Positions 1 through 8,932 of a stretch of DNA of 64,000 nt are shown piece after piece. The notes under the pieces were generated by a model. That model saw nothing but the letters and a program-made list of their open reading frames with translations, searched no databases and had not been told where the DNA came from. Both the position numbers and the translations under genes were made by a program. The stretch spans positions 185,480-249,479 of the forward strand of contig NZ_QKTW01000015.1 of NCBI RefSeq assembly GCF_003236175.1, written 5' to 3'. The stretch is from Taibaiella soli (GTDB lineage Bacteria; Bacteroidota; Bacteroidia; Chitinophagales; Chitinophagaceae). The stretch's first letter is position 1. Every line of letters starts with the position of its first letter.

Positions 1-1
1 A

Positions 2-406
2 CGCGCTGTGTTCCTGCGTTATTTCCCAGATCCTTCTTCTTTCAAAAAATCTGGTGGTAATTCCCGCGAGCAGGCAAAAGCGAAAGGCAAGCCAAATCCA
101 TATCAACCCGTAATCGACTGGTTTGGAAAAGGTAATGAACTCATTATGTTGCAGGACGAATCTGATGCAGCACATACGGAGAGACTGTATCAGGTAGACG
201 GATTGTATAGCGCCGTAAAACAGTTTTATGCGAATGAAAGCGAACAGCAAACTGTGCTTTTAATGGAACTAATGCTGCATGGCCTTTCTGAATTTTCGCT
301 CATCAGCAAAAAAGGCGTAGAAAGCGGTGGATACAGCTTTGGCGATATTCTGGGCAGCATGCTCAATTTTAATCTTGGTGGTGAAGACGAGGAAGAGGAC
401 GTCTGA
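2..406 (+). CDS. C-terminal part of a Mg-chelatase-like (MoxR-type) AAA ATPase, cut by the window edge
   Basis: The frame is open to the left edge, so this is the last ~135 residues of a longer protein; the GTG at position 8 is internal, not a start. The segment FPDPSS..KK followed by NPYQPVIDWFGKGNEL matches what I remember of the C-terminus of a ~500-residue Bacteroidota AAA protein annotated as magnesium chelatase ChlI-like. The ATPase core (Walker A/B) would lie outside the window, so the function cannot be checked here. The protein ends in an acidic tail (GGEDEEEDV). Its TGA stop lies inside the first unit of a heptamer repeat, and a strong hairpin terminator follows 47 bases later. The family call is from memory of the C-terminal motif only. 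Confidence 0.55.
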   Translation, partial: RAVFLRYFPDPSSFKKSGGNSREQAKAKGKPNPYQPVIDWFGKGNELIMLQDESDAAHTERLYQVDGLYSAVKQFYANESEQQTVLLMELMLHGLSEFSLISKKGVESGGYSFGDILGSMLNFNLGGEDEEEDV

Positions 407-421
407 TCGCTGATGTCTGAT
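401..421. repeat. Heptamer tandem repeat GTCTGAT-CGCTGAT-GTCTGAT
   Basis: Three consecutive seven-base units, each ending CTGAT or GCTGAT. The stop codon TGA (404-406) of the upstream gene lies within the first unit. It belongs to the (G)CTGATN family seen again at 542, 14622, 18656, 47469 and 63679. Confidence 0.7.
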
Positions 422-452
422 TTTGCTCGTCATGAATAATAGCTTTAAATGT

Positions 453-482
453 AAAGAGGTCAACGCTGTTGACCTCTTTTTT
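453..482. terminator. Hairpin terminator between convergent genes
   Basis: A 12-bp perfect stem (AAAGAGGTCAAC / GTTGACCTCTTT) with a 3-base loop (GCT) and a T-run on the plus strand. It lies between the AAA ATPase gene (+) and the last tandem cargo gene (-), so it may serve both directions. Confidence 0.8.
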
Positions 483-541
483 GTGTAACAAGCGCATTTA
501 CATTTTACCTTTTTCATTTCACTTGTCACGCAACATATTAA

Positions 542-569
542 ATCAGCCGTCAGAGATCAGCCATCAGCG
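542..569. repeat. Heptamer tandem repeat (ATCAGCC-type), four units
   Basis: Units ATCAGCC, GTCAGAG, ATCAGCC, ATCAGCG follow with exact 7-base period. The array overlaps the 3' end of the neighbouring minus-strand gene and supplies its TGA stop (564-566). Confidence 0.7.
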
Positions 570-2168
570 ATCTTTAACGAACTTCGTTTGATATACCTCA
601 TCATCCTTAGACATCAGACGAATTAAATACAAACCCGGCGGAAGCAAAGCAACGTTCAATTCATTTTTTCCAGACGTCAACGATTGATTGATCACTACGC
701 TCCCATCCATTGCGTAGACTGTTGCACTTTTTAGTTTATCAAAAACATCATCTACAAAAACCTTGCTGGTTGCGGGATTAGGATATACATTGAAACGATC
801 ACGGATAACGGGCTGTGTTGTATTTGACACTCCAAGCGAACCGGTGCTGTCAATGTAGTATGCCAATGGATCCCATCGTACCGAGTTTACACCACAAAGC
901 ACAATGCCGCTTCGCTGGTATGCAGACACTACATAATTTACAAACGAACAAGAATTGCTGCCCGAATAAATGTACTTAGTCCATTTATGATTCAGGTTGG
1001 TATCGGCACAAATAATCTGCAGGTAATTATCTGGTGTAAGGCAGGTGTTCTCTAAATAATCTGAATGCGTGTTATTAGCATAATAAATATTGCCATCAAA
1101 TGCATTGTAGGTTATTGTTTGCCAGCCCGGGAATTGCCCACCGTGGTACTTATCAAGACTATCCTTACCAGACACTATCAGATATTTATCTATCTGGAAA
1201 GGATAATCTAAACTGCGGCGTGAGATTACAGATTGTACCGTGTAATGATTAACTGGAGTATTATACGCGCAATGCCCCTGTATCAAAGTACCGGAAGGAA
1301 GCAGCATGGAAGTTGTATTAGCTTCCCAATAACTAAATACATTAGGCAGTCCGTTGAAATCCCCTGAACGAAATGTATCAATAACGGAAAATGTAGTATC
1401 CAATACCGTAATAGAATAATCTTGAGCAAAGGGACCGACAGGTAAGAAACCTTCCCCCCAGACCGCTATTCTGTTTTTGCTGGTGCAAAGGTTCGCCACA
1501 TAATGTTCACCTGGAGATGTTACCACCACTGCCGTTTTATCCCCTAAAGTATCATGCCGGAGTATATTTACCTGCCCATCCAGCTCCATAAATTTAGACA
1601 TCGTAATTCCATCATACTGCAAAGTGTCATAAAGTGTATAAGTAACAACCGGCTTATTCCCTACAAAAGCCAGCTCCTGCAGAGCAGGGTTAAAGAATTG
1701 CTCGGTTCCGTCGGTCATCACTAATCTTTTATCAGAAACAATTTGCTGCAGCGAGGTATCAAATACCGTACAGTAAATGCAACATTTAAACTGTTGGTAT
1801 TGTGGTAAGTTAAAATTCTGTGCTATAAATTTATGATAGAAGAGATAGATATGTCCATCCGACGATATTTTCATTAGTGATTGTAGATTCACCAAACTAT
1901 CCACCTGCAGCGTATCGCCCGCTGCAATAGTTACCCCAATCTCTGCATTGGTATATTTATTCACTTTATGAAGTAGGTACTGATGCGGATGATCATAATA
2001 AATATCCTGAGCCGCAAGAGAGGTATCATAACTGAGAAAATAGTAGGCGCCGCCATATTCCTGAAAAACGTTAGGTAAAATATGCTGCACCCCTGTTTGC
2101 GGCAAAATATTGATCTGTGCTTTGCTTAGTAAAGGCAGCAGGAAAAGAAAGAACAATAGCTTTTTCAT
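564..2168 (-). CDS. Secreted T9SS type A sorting-domain protein, tandem paralogue 1
   Basis: A 534-residue exported protein. The N-terminus MKKLLFFLFLLPLLSKAQ is a signal peptide. The last ~75 residues form a type A T9SS sorting domain: FNVYPNPATSKVFVDD, then a YAMDG segment, then PPGLYLIRLMS near the end. I do not recognise the body; it shares many motifs with the three neighbouring copies (QTGVQ/QTGAQ near the start, ICADTNLNHKWTKYI, KYLIVSGKDSLD). It is the distal gene of four, 10 bp after copy 2. The C-terminus is odd: siblings end KFIKE or KFVKE, whereas this one ends KFVKDR because a heptamer repeat replaces the normal end and provides the stop. The function of the family is unknown. 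Confidence 0.85.
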   Translation of the reverse strand: MKKLLFFLFLLPLLSKAQINILPQTGVQHILPNVFQEYGGAYYFLSYDTSLAAQDIYYDHPHQYLLHKVNKYTNAEIGVTIAAGDTLQVDSLVNLQSLMKISSDGHIYLFYHKFIAQNFNLPQYQQFKCCIYCTVFDTSLQQIVSDKRLVMTDGTEQFFNPALQELAFVGNKPVVTYTLYDTLQYDGITMSKFMELDGQVNILRHDTLGDKTAVVVTSPGEHYVANLCTSKNRIAVWGEGFLPVGPFAQDYSITVLDTTFSVIDTFRSGDFNGLPNVFSYWEANTTSMLLPSGTLIQGHCAYNTPVNHYTVQSVISRRSLDYPFQIDKYLIVSGKDSLDKYHGGQFPGWQTITYNAFDGNIYYANNTHSDYLENTCLTPDNYLQIICADTNLNHKWTKYIYSGSNSCSFVNYVVSAYQRSGIVLCGVNSVRWDPLAYYIDSTGSLGVSNTTQPVIRDRFNVYPNPATSKVFVDDVFDKLKSATVYAMDGSVVINQSLTSGKNELNVALLPPGLYLIRLMSKDDEVYQTKFVKDR

Positions 2169-2178
2169 AAGGAATATG

Positions 2179-3813
2179 TTACTCTTTTATAAACTTCGTT
2201 TGATATACCTCATCGTCCTTAGACATCAGACGAATTAAATACAAACCCGGCGGCAGCGTCATGATATTCATTTCGTTTTTCCCAGCTGCCAATGATTGAT
2301 TAATGACTACCCGGCCATCCATTGCATATACAGTTGCGCATTTTAAATTATCAAACACATCGTCCACAAAAATCTTGCTAATAGCGGGATTGGGATATAT
2401 GCGAAAACGATCTCGGATGAAAGTGTTGGGGGTGTTGGGAACGCTGAGAGATCCGGAGCTGTCGATGTAATAAGCGAATTGGTCTGTTTGGCCGTTATAC
2501 GGCATGTAGTGGTTTGAACCACATACTACCACCCCCGGCCTTCCATCGCCCGCGACTACATGATCTACCAACGCACAAGCGCTGCTATCGGCATGAATAT
2601 ACCTTGTCCATTTAAGATTTAAATTAGTGTCTGCGCAAATAACCTGGACATAATTTTTAACACTAGGACCATAAGGGCAATAGTTGCCCATGAGTTCTGA
2701 ATGCGTACTATTCGCGTAGTAGAGATTGCCATCTACGGTATTATACACGACCGTTTCATAAGGAGGACCAGGAGCACCATGATTCCAATCAAGGCTGTCT
2801 TTGCCTGCAACCAGCAAATACTTTTCTATCTGAAAAGGATGATTTAAATGCCCTCGCGTAATAGCGGACTGTAGTGTTCCTCCATAATTAACCTGCGGAC
2901 TGGGATACGCACAATGCCCCTGTATGAGTGTACCAGTTGGCAATAAGATTGAATTAGTAAAACCCTCCCAATAACTAAACTTATTAGTTAAGCCGTTCCA
3001 TTCGCCAGAACGGAAGGTATCAATCATAAAAAGTGTAGTGTCAAATACCATAATAGAATATTCCCACGGATCTGCTGACAAAAAGCTTTCCCCCCACACG
3101 GATATCCTATCACCAACTGCGCAAATGTTTGTGACATAATGTTGGCCCGGCAACGCCGCTACCGTTTTAATTCCCAATGTGTCGTGAGCCAGGATATTTG
3201 CCTGCTCGTCCAGTTTAATGTATTTAGCCAATGTCACGTTGGTATACTGGAGGGTATCAAAAAGATTATAACCAAGTACTGGATTCTTGCCAGCAAAACA
3301 AAGCGCTGTTGGAGTGGGCTGGTACATTTGCTCGTATCCATCAGCCAGCACTAATCTTTTGTCTGAAACAATCCGATGCATCAAAGTATCAAACACCGTG
3401 CAATAAATACCAATCTTCCATTGCCGGTAAGCGGGCAAACTAAAATCCTGTTTAATATATTTTTGATAAAACAGGTAAATATGATTGTCCGGTGATTTCT
3501 TCATCAAACAATAAATATTGTAAGACGACAATGAAATAAGGCTATCCACTTGCAACGAATCTCCCATAGCGATTGTCGCACTGGTGACAGTATTATTGTA
3601 TTTATCTACTTTGTTGAGTAGAAACTGGCGCGGATGATTCTTAAAAATGTCTTTAGCTGCAACGGAAGTATCGCAACTAAGAAAATAATAAGCTCCGCCA
3701 ATCTCTTGAAATGTATTCACCAGAATATTCTGCACACCAGTCTGTGGCAAAATATTGACCTGTGCTTTGCTTAGTAAAGGCAGCAGGAGAAGAAAGAACA
3801 ATAGCTTTTTCAT
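2179..3813 (-). CDS. Secreted T9SS type A sorting-domain protein, tandem paralogue 2
   Basis: 544 residues with the same plan as its neighbours: signal peptide (MKKLLFFLLLLPLLSKAQ), an unrecognised body of about 440 residues, and a T9SS type A sorting domain (FRIYPNPAISKIFVDD, ending PPGLYLIRLMSKDDEVYQ and KFIKE). It is the most divergent of the four in its sorting domain (NLKCATVYAMDG, KNEMNIMTLPPG). The spacers to copy 1 (2169-2178) and to copy 3 (3814-3823) are the same 10 bases, which suggests unit-by-unit tandem duplication and transcription as one message. It is a predicted cell-surface or secreted cargo of the type IX system; the ligand or activity is unknown. Confidence 0.85.
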   Translation of the reverse strand: MKKLLFFLLLLPLLSKAQVNILPQTGVQNILVNTFQEIGGAYYFLSCDTSVAAKDIFKNHPRQFLLNKVDKYNNTVTSATIAMGDSLQVDSLISLSSYNIYCLMKKSPDNHIYLFYQKYIKQDFSLPAYRQWKIGIYCTVFDTLMHRIVSDKRLVLADGYEQMYQPTPTALCFAGKNPVLGYNLFDTLQYTNVTLAKYIKLDEQANILAHDTLGIKTVAALPGQHYVTNICAVGDRISVWGESFLSADPWEYSIMVFDTTLFMIDTFRSGEWNGLTNKFSYWEGFTNSILLPTGTLIQGHCAYPSPQVNYGGTLQSAITRGHLNHPFQIEKYLLVAGKDSLDWNHGAPGPPYETVVYNTVDGNLYYANSTHSELMGNYCPYGPSVKNYVQVICADTNLNLKWTRYIHADSSACALVDHVVAGDGRPGVVVCGSNHYMPYNGQTDQFAYYIDSSGSLSVPNTPNTFIRDRFRIYPNPAISKIFVDDVFDNLKCATVYAMDGRVVINQSLAAGKNEMNIMTLPPGLYLIRLMSKDDEVYQTKFIKE

Positions 3814-3823
3814 AAGGAATATG

Positions 3824-5421
3824 TTACTCTTTTACAAACTTCGTTTGATATACCTCATCGTCCTTAGACATCAGACGAATTAAATACAAACCTGGCGGAA
3901 GTAAAGCAACGTTCAATTCATTTTTTCCTGCTGCCAATTGTTGAGTGATCACTACGCTCCCATCCATTGCGTAGACTGTTGCTCTTTTAGTTTATCAAAA
4001 ACATCATCTACAAAAACATTGCTGGTTGCGGGATTAGGATATACATTGAAACGATCACGGATAAAAGCTTGCTCAGTATTGGGAACGCTTAGTGAACCGG
4101 TGCTGTTGATGTAGTATGCGAATGCCCCCGCATCAGCGTTATTAGGAACTGTTCTTTCGGAACCGCATACAACAATGCCTGTTCTATTATATCCAGGCAC
4201 TACATGATATGGTATAGCACAAAGATTATTTCCTGAATAAATATATTTAGTCCATTTGTGGTTCAGATTTGTGTCGGCACAAATAATCTGTATATAGTTA
4301 GTATTTTTCCCTACACAACTTGTCTCGTAGTCCAGACTATGTGTACTGTTTGCATAATAAATAAGATTGTCCATTTCATTGTGAACAATAACATCACATT
4401 TACCACCTGAACTATGAGAGTAGTCGACCGTATCTTTTCCATAAATCGGCAAGTAACTGTCGATCTGAAAAGGATGATTTAACTGATGTCGGGTAATTAC
4501 AGAATGTATTCCATTTGCGGCATAATTCATCGATGCATGTCCTTCAATCACTGTTCCCGACTTTAGCAAAACAACACAGTCATTCATTTCGAAATAAGAA
4601 AACCCTTGAGATCCGTTATAATAATCATGACGGAACGTATCCACTATTGACAATGAAGTATCCAGCACAAGAATGGACATCATCTGGTTATAGTTATCAG
4701 GTGGCAATAATTGAAAACCCAATACAAAGACTTTATTTTTTGCTGTTTCAATTATCCCGACCTGATGCGCTCCTGGTAATTCCATTGCTGCTTTTACCCC
4801 CATTGTGTCGTTTGCGAGGATATTAGCCTGTGCATCCATTTTCAGGTATTTAGAGAGATAATAGGAGCCACCGGTATCCGAAAGATCATAAGACAGTAAA
4901 GAATTGTCCCCAACAAAACTCAGCACGCTCGGAATCGGGTTGTACATCTGCGCATATCCATCCATCGCCAATATTCTTTTATCATGTACAAATGGCTGCA
5001 GTAAAGTATCAAAGGCCACGTAGTAAATACCAACTTTCCACTGCCGATAATACGGCAAACTAAAGTCCTGTTTAATCTGCTTGCGATAAAAAATACAGAT
5101 TTGATTATCCGGTGATTTTTTCATCTGAATACCATAAGACGAAATAAGACTATCCACCTGCAATGTATCTCCCATTGCAACAACTGCACTCATAACAGAA
5201 TTGGTGTTTTTATCAATTTTGTTGAGTAAATATTGATGCGGATGATTATTGAAAATGTCTTTAGCTGCAACGGAAGAATCGTAACTTAAAAAATAATAAG
5301 CGCCGCCAATCTCTTGAAATGTATTCACCAGAATATGCGGCACTCCTGTTTGCGGCAAAATATTTATCTGCGCTCTGCTAAGTAAAGGCAACAGGAAAAG
5401 AAAGAACAGTAACTTTTTCAT
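3824..5421 (-). pseudogene. Tandem paralogue 3 of the T9SS cargo family, frameshifted before its sorting domain
   Basis: The reading frame runs from the ATG at 5421 (MKKLLFFLFLLPLLSRAQ signal peptide) to ...VFVDDVFDKLK, then continues out of frame as EQQSTQWMGA and stops at 3952. In copies 1 and 4 the corresponding tract has five T on the plus strand (AAAAA in the message); here it has four (3985-3988). Restoring one base gives the normal ending: ATVYAMDG, LLPPGLYLIRLMSKDD, KFVKE and a TAA at 3824-3826. The frameshifted product would lack most of the sorting domain and should not be exported by T9SS. A homopolymer sequencing error, or slippage giving on/off variation, are the alternatives. 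Confidence 0.75.
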
Positions 5422-5431
5422 AAGGAATACG

Positions 5432-7027
5432 TTACTCTTTTATGAACTTCGTTTGATATACCTCATCGTCCTTAGACATCAGACGAATTAAATACAAACC
5501 TGGCGGAAGTAAAGCAACATTCAATTCATTTTTTCCAGACGTCAACGATTGATTGATCACTACTCTTCCATCCATTGCATACACTGTTGCTCTTTTTAGT
5601 TTATCAAAAACATCATCTACAAAAACCTTGCTGGTTGCGGGATTAGGATATACATTGAAACGATCACGGATAACGGGCTGTGTTGTATTTGACACTCCAA
5701 GCGAACCTGTGCTATCTATATAATATGCTAACGGTACTTGTCCAGCAGTATTTGATCCGCAAAGCACAATGCCGCTTCGCTGATCTGCCGGCACTATATG
5801 ATCCACAAACGAGCAGGAATTGCTGCCCGAATAAATGTATTTAGTCCATTTATGATTTAGATTGGTATCGGTACAAATAACCTGCAGATAATTATCCGGT
5901 GTGAGACAGACATCTTCCATATAATCTGCATGGGTATTATTAGCATAATAGATATTACCATCAAAAACATTATACCCTATTGTTTCCTTAACGGGTCCGG
6001 GTGTACCATGGTAGTGATCCAGGCTATCCTTACCAGATATGACCAGATATTTGTCCATCTGAAAAGGATGGCTAAGATTGCGTCGAGTAACAACAGATTG
6101 AGCGGTGTAATAGTTGATCGGATAATTGTAGGCGCAATGCCCTTGTATTAATGTGCCTGAAGGGAGCAACAGAGAATTTGTGCAAAGCTCGGGATATGCA
6201 AACACATTAGGATAAATATTGTATTCGGAGGAACGGAAAGTATCAACTAAGGAAAGCGTGGTGTCAAGCACTGTGATCGAATAATCTTGAAACCAATTAC
6301 CTGCCGGCAATAAACCACTGCCCCAAAAAGCTATTCGATTTTTGTTTGCGCAAAGCTTTAAAATATAATGTTCTCCTGACTGCGCGGCTGCAGCTTTATT
6401 CCCTAACGTATCATGGAGCATAATGTTTGCCTGAGCATCCATGATAAAAAATTTGGCGATTGTAAGAATGGAACTTGACGTATCAAATAAATTATAGCCA
6501 ATCAGCGGATTATTACCGGCAAAACAAACCGTCTGCAAAGTGGGCGCATACATCTGTTCGGCGCCATCTTTTATTACCAACCTCTTATCTGGAACAAGCT
6601 GCTGCATTGCAGTATCAAATACGGTACAATAAATTCCACTTTTCCATTGTCGGGAAAATGATGCGGTAAAGTCCTGCTTGATAAATTTTTGATAGAATAT
6701 ATAAATTCGGTTGTCGGGAGATTTTTCCAATTGGATATAGTTAAAAGACACGACACTATCAACTTGTAATGTATCACCCATAGCCACAACTGCGCTTATA
6801 ACAACATTACTGTTCTTGTCTACTTTATTAAGCATATATTGATGTGGATGGTTGTTAAAAACATCCTGTGCGGCGAGAGAAGTATCATAACTGAGGAAGT
6901 AATAAGCATTACCGAATTCACGAAAAGTATTGACCAAAATATTCTGCGCACCAGTCTGTGGCAAAATATTGACCTGAGCTTTACTTAAAAAAGGCAACAG
7001 GGAAAGCAAAAACAGTAGCTTTTTCAT
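5432..7027 (-). CDS. Secreted T9SS type A sorting-domain protein, tandem paralogue 4 (first of the array)
   Basis: 531 residues from the ATG at 7027, chosen because the signal peptide MKKLLFLLSLLPFLSKAQ starts there; the frame stays open upstream to 7180 but that extension runs through the terminator hairpin and into the next gene. The body resembles copies 1-3, most closely copy 1, and the sorting domain (FNVYPNPATSKVFVDD, ending in KFIKE) is nearly identical to copy 1, which suggests recent exchange between the outer copies. It is the promoter-proximal member. I saw no TAnnTTTG box in the 60-bp gap, so it may depend on read-through from the lipoprotein gene upstream. Confidence 0.85.
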   Translation of the reverse strand: MKKLLFLLSLLPFLSKAQVNILPQTGAQNILVNTFREFGNAYYFLSYDTSLAAQDVFNNHPHQYMLNKVDKNSNVVISAVVAMGDTLQVDSVVSFNYIQLEKSPDNRIYIFYQKFIKQDFTASFSRQWKSGIYCTVFDTAMQQLVPDKRLVIKDGAEQMYAPTLQTVCFAGNNPLIGYNLFDTSSSILTIAKFFIMDAQANIMLHDTLGNKAAAAQSGEHYILKLCANKNRIAFWGSGLLPAGNWFQDYSITVLDTTLSLVDTFRSSEYNIYPNVFAYPELCTNSLLLPSGTLIQGHCAYNYPINYYTAQSVVTRRNLSHPFQMDKYLVISGKDSLDHYHGTPGPVKETIGYNVFDGNIYYANNTHADYMEDVCLTPDNYLQVICTDTNLNHKWTKYIYSGSNSCSFVDHIVPADQRSGIVLCGSNTAGQVPLAYYIDSTGSLGVSNTTQPVIRDRFNVYPNPATSKVFVDDVFDKLKRATVYAMDGRVVINQSLTSGKNELNVALLPPGLYLIRLMSKDDEVYQTKFIKE

Positions 7028-7048
7028 AGCATTTGTATTTTGATTATG

Positions 7049-7082
7049 AAAACAGGCGCTGCCATTGGCAGTGCCTGTTTTA
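7049..7082. terminator. Hairpin between the lipoprotein gene and the tandem array
   Basis: The inverted repeat AAAACAGGCGCTGCC / GGCAGTGCCTGTTTT has a 15-bp stem with one wobble pair and a short loop, and a T-run (7084-7090) on the plus strand. For the minus-strand genes it lies just after the lipoprotein stop. It may act as an attenuator ahead of the four tandem genes. Confidence 0.7.
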
Positions 7083-7088
7083 GTTTTT

Positions 7089-8336
7089 TTAATGAAGTCC
7101 AGAAAGGTCGCCAGCTGGAGGTAATGGCACACCGGTGATGACACCATAAGTGATCTTGTACTCATGTCGTTGATTAACAAACGGACGATTAAATGGTGGT
7201 GCGGCGGCTTGTATTCCTCCTGCGCCCCCCTTCCATTCTATCCCGAAATCATCTAAAACGTAGGAGCTTGGAGACAACCCGCTGTTGGGTGGCATTAGCA
7301 GACTGCCCTTAGCTTCGTTAATAATCGTTGGTATAAAACCAAGATAAAAATTAAGATTAGGGGTAGTCAACCAGCTTTTGTAATCTTTATTTGCATCATC
7401 GATGTTTGCGCCGGTGTAAAATTCTTCACAAGACCAAATTCGAGTATTCATATAACCTGCGATTTGCCGCTGATTGTAATCAGATACGGGACTTGAGATG
7501 ACACACCCGCTCAGATTATACACGAGATCATCGACCTTAGTAACGGTCTGCTGGTACGCAATCAACTGCCCATTTTTGATAGCCGGAGGATTCCAACCCC
7601 AATAATTAGCAATACCCAATTGCCGCAGCACAGTAGCCGCACTCGGTACTGATGAGCTCTGGCTACCAGGAACGATGGTTCCTGTTGCCAGATCAAGATC
7701 ACATTGCCCATTGTTGCCCTGTCCATTAAGCGGAGCTGAATTTTTTGCATTCCACGCATGGTTCGGTGTACCAACGGCTGTTTTTACGCCACCAATTTCT
7801 GATGCAGGAATGGTAGGCGCGGGGCCGGTCTTAATCGTAGCATACACATCAAAGCTGATATTTCTGTCATCCACGACATTCAGCTTCAGATCAAATAATG
7901 CCAGGCCCTTGTCGGCATAGTTGATCTGATCGTATGTTTTCATCAGATTATCCTTGATCTGCCAGAACGCATTGGTCACATCTTTCATCTGCACGCCACC
8001 ATCAGTTACCGGCGCCGGTATAGAGAAATTGACAGCTGTGGTTGCGTAATCATAATCATTGCGGGCCAGATAATAATTGTACGTTGCCTCTGTCAAAAAC
8101 TCGGCATCGTCAAAAGAAATGACATTACTGCCGGGATCTTTACCATCGCGGATGACTTGCATGTTCGAGTAGAATGTCTGGATATCGGCCAGCAATTGTC
8201 TGCTGTCCTCTACACTGCGCGCAGTACTTACAGGCGGTTTTACTTTGCTGCCCGAATCATCTTTTTTACAGGCAGTGAATGAGGCTACAGCAATCAATCC
8301 TAATGCGAGCAGCGCTTTTTTTCTTTGTGGAATCAT
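7089..8336 (-). CDS. Predicted outer-membrane or periplasmic lipoprotein of unknown function
   Basis: A lipoprotein signal is clear from the internal ATG at 8336: MIPQRKKALLALGLIAV then ASFTAC, with Cys23 as the lipidated residue followed by KKDD. An upstream in-frame ATG at 8363 would put nine extra residues before the signal, so the later start is preferred. The mature part (~390 residues) begins with a low-complexity linker, then an acidic and aromatic-rich region. I recognise no domain. It carries four scattered cysteines in its second half (for example NGQCDLD, SGCVISS, WSCEEF). It is the gene upstream of the four T9SS cargo paralogues in the same direction and may be co-transcribed with them. 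Confidence 0.7.
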   Translation of the reverse strand: MIPQRKKALLALGLIAVASFTACKKDDSGSKVKPPVSTARSVEDSRQLLADIQTFYSNMQVIRDGKDPGSNVISFDDAEFLTEATYNYYLARNDYDYATTAVNFSIPAPVTDGGVQMKDVTNAFWQIKDNLMKTYDQINYADKGLALFDLKLNVVDDRNISFDVYATIKTGPAPTIPASEIGGVKTAVGTPNHAWNAKNSAPLNGQGNNGQCDLDLATGTIVPGSQSSSVPSAATVLRQLGIANYWGWNPPAIKNGQLIAYQQTVTKVDDLVYNLSGCVISSPVSDYNQRQIAGYMNTRIWSCEEFYTGANIDDANKDYKSWLTTPNLNFYLGFIPTIINEAKGSLLMPPNSGLSPSSYVLDDFGIEWKGGAGGIQAAAPPFNRPFVNQRHEYKITYGVITGVPLPPAGDLSGLH

Positions 8337-8673
8337 TTTTCTAAAAATTATTTTATGAATCACTTTTTCGCGAAAAAAGTATCACACCTTGTTTACCATG
8401 GTGGAGGTGTTTGCGCGAAATTATTTCTGCGGTTCAAGACAAAAGGACATAAAAACATCATCGAAAAAAGTGCTTGCTTTTCTTTTGTCTTGATCGTTGA
8501 AATTGATTTTTTATAAATCGCTCCACGTTGATAAACGATCTTTCTCGAAAAAGTGCTGCAAGGTTAATGGAAGGAAACAGCACCTTTGGGAATCCGCAAT
8601 CAGATTAACGAATAATAGAAAACGCTGCTTAATGATAAATTAAGGAGTGCGGAATTTCATTCAGGAATCGGCA

Positions 8674-8710
8674 TTTCTCGCATAAGAATTGCTAATTCCT
8701 TTGCGAGAAA
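8674..8710. repeat. Inverted repeat / hairpin in the long intergenic stretch
   Basis: Arms TTTCTCGCA (8674-8682) and TGCGAGAAA (8702-8710) match perfectly. The interior AAGAATT / AATTCCTT also pairs with one bulge, leaving a GCT loop, so the whole folds as a 16-bp stem with two one-base bulges. There is no T-run next to it, so a terminator is unlikely. Confidence 0.6.
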
Positions 8711-8867
8711 CGGCGATGCCATAGACAGAATCTCAATATCCTATTTCGGATACATGGAATACACACTATTTTCATTGATTCTTTAATAAGAATCGGCAAC
8801 TCTAACGCAGGAAATACCGATTACTGCAACGCACACGGGCATGCGTCAGAAAGCAGGTTATCCAAAG

Positions 8868-8881
8868 GGCAAATATTTGCC
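8868..8881. promoter_or_regulatory. Perfect 14-bp palindrome GGCAAATATTTGCC, candidate operator
   Basis: A perfect twofold-symmetric site 52 bp upstream of the ATG at 8933, in the region expected to hold that gene's promoter. Two-fold symmetry and position suggest a dimeric-repressor site; no regulator is identifiable. Confidence 0.4.
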
Positions 8882-8932
8882 AAAATGCTAAAAACTGGCA
8901 TGATGTTTGCGCTATTTTAGAGAAATCATGCT

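Larger units (their letters stand above)
8337..8932. other. Long intergenic stretch (~600 bp) with inverted and direct repeats, no gene seen
   Basis: The stretch lies between a leftward lipoprotein gene and a rightward small gene, so it should hold divergent promoters. Visible structure: an imperfect palindrome ACTTTTTCGCGAAAAAAGT at 8362-8380; three copies of a TCG(CG)AAAAA(A)GT motif at about 8369, 8461 and 8545; a hairpin at 8674-8710 (arms TTTCTCGCA / TGCGAGAAA extended inward to a GCT loop); the hairpin GATTCTT-TAAT-AAGAATC at 8777-8794; and the perfect palindrome GGCAAATATTTGCC at 8868-8881. The short open frames here have no coding look. Confidence 0.6.

Noticed and set aside
7028..7180. 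N-terminal extension of tandem paralogue 4
   Set aside because: The extension translates through the terminator hairpin and into the end of the lipoprotein gene; the signal peptide begins at 7027.
8325..8516. 63-codon plus-strand frame in the long spacer
   Set aside because: It overlaps the start of the lipoprotein gene, crosses repeat sequence and has no plausible protein features.
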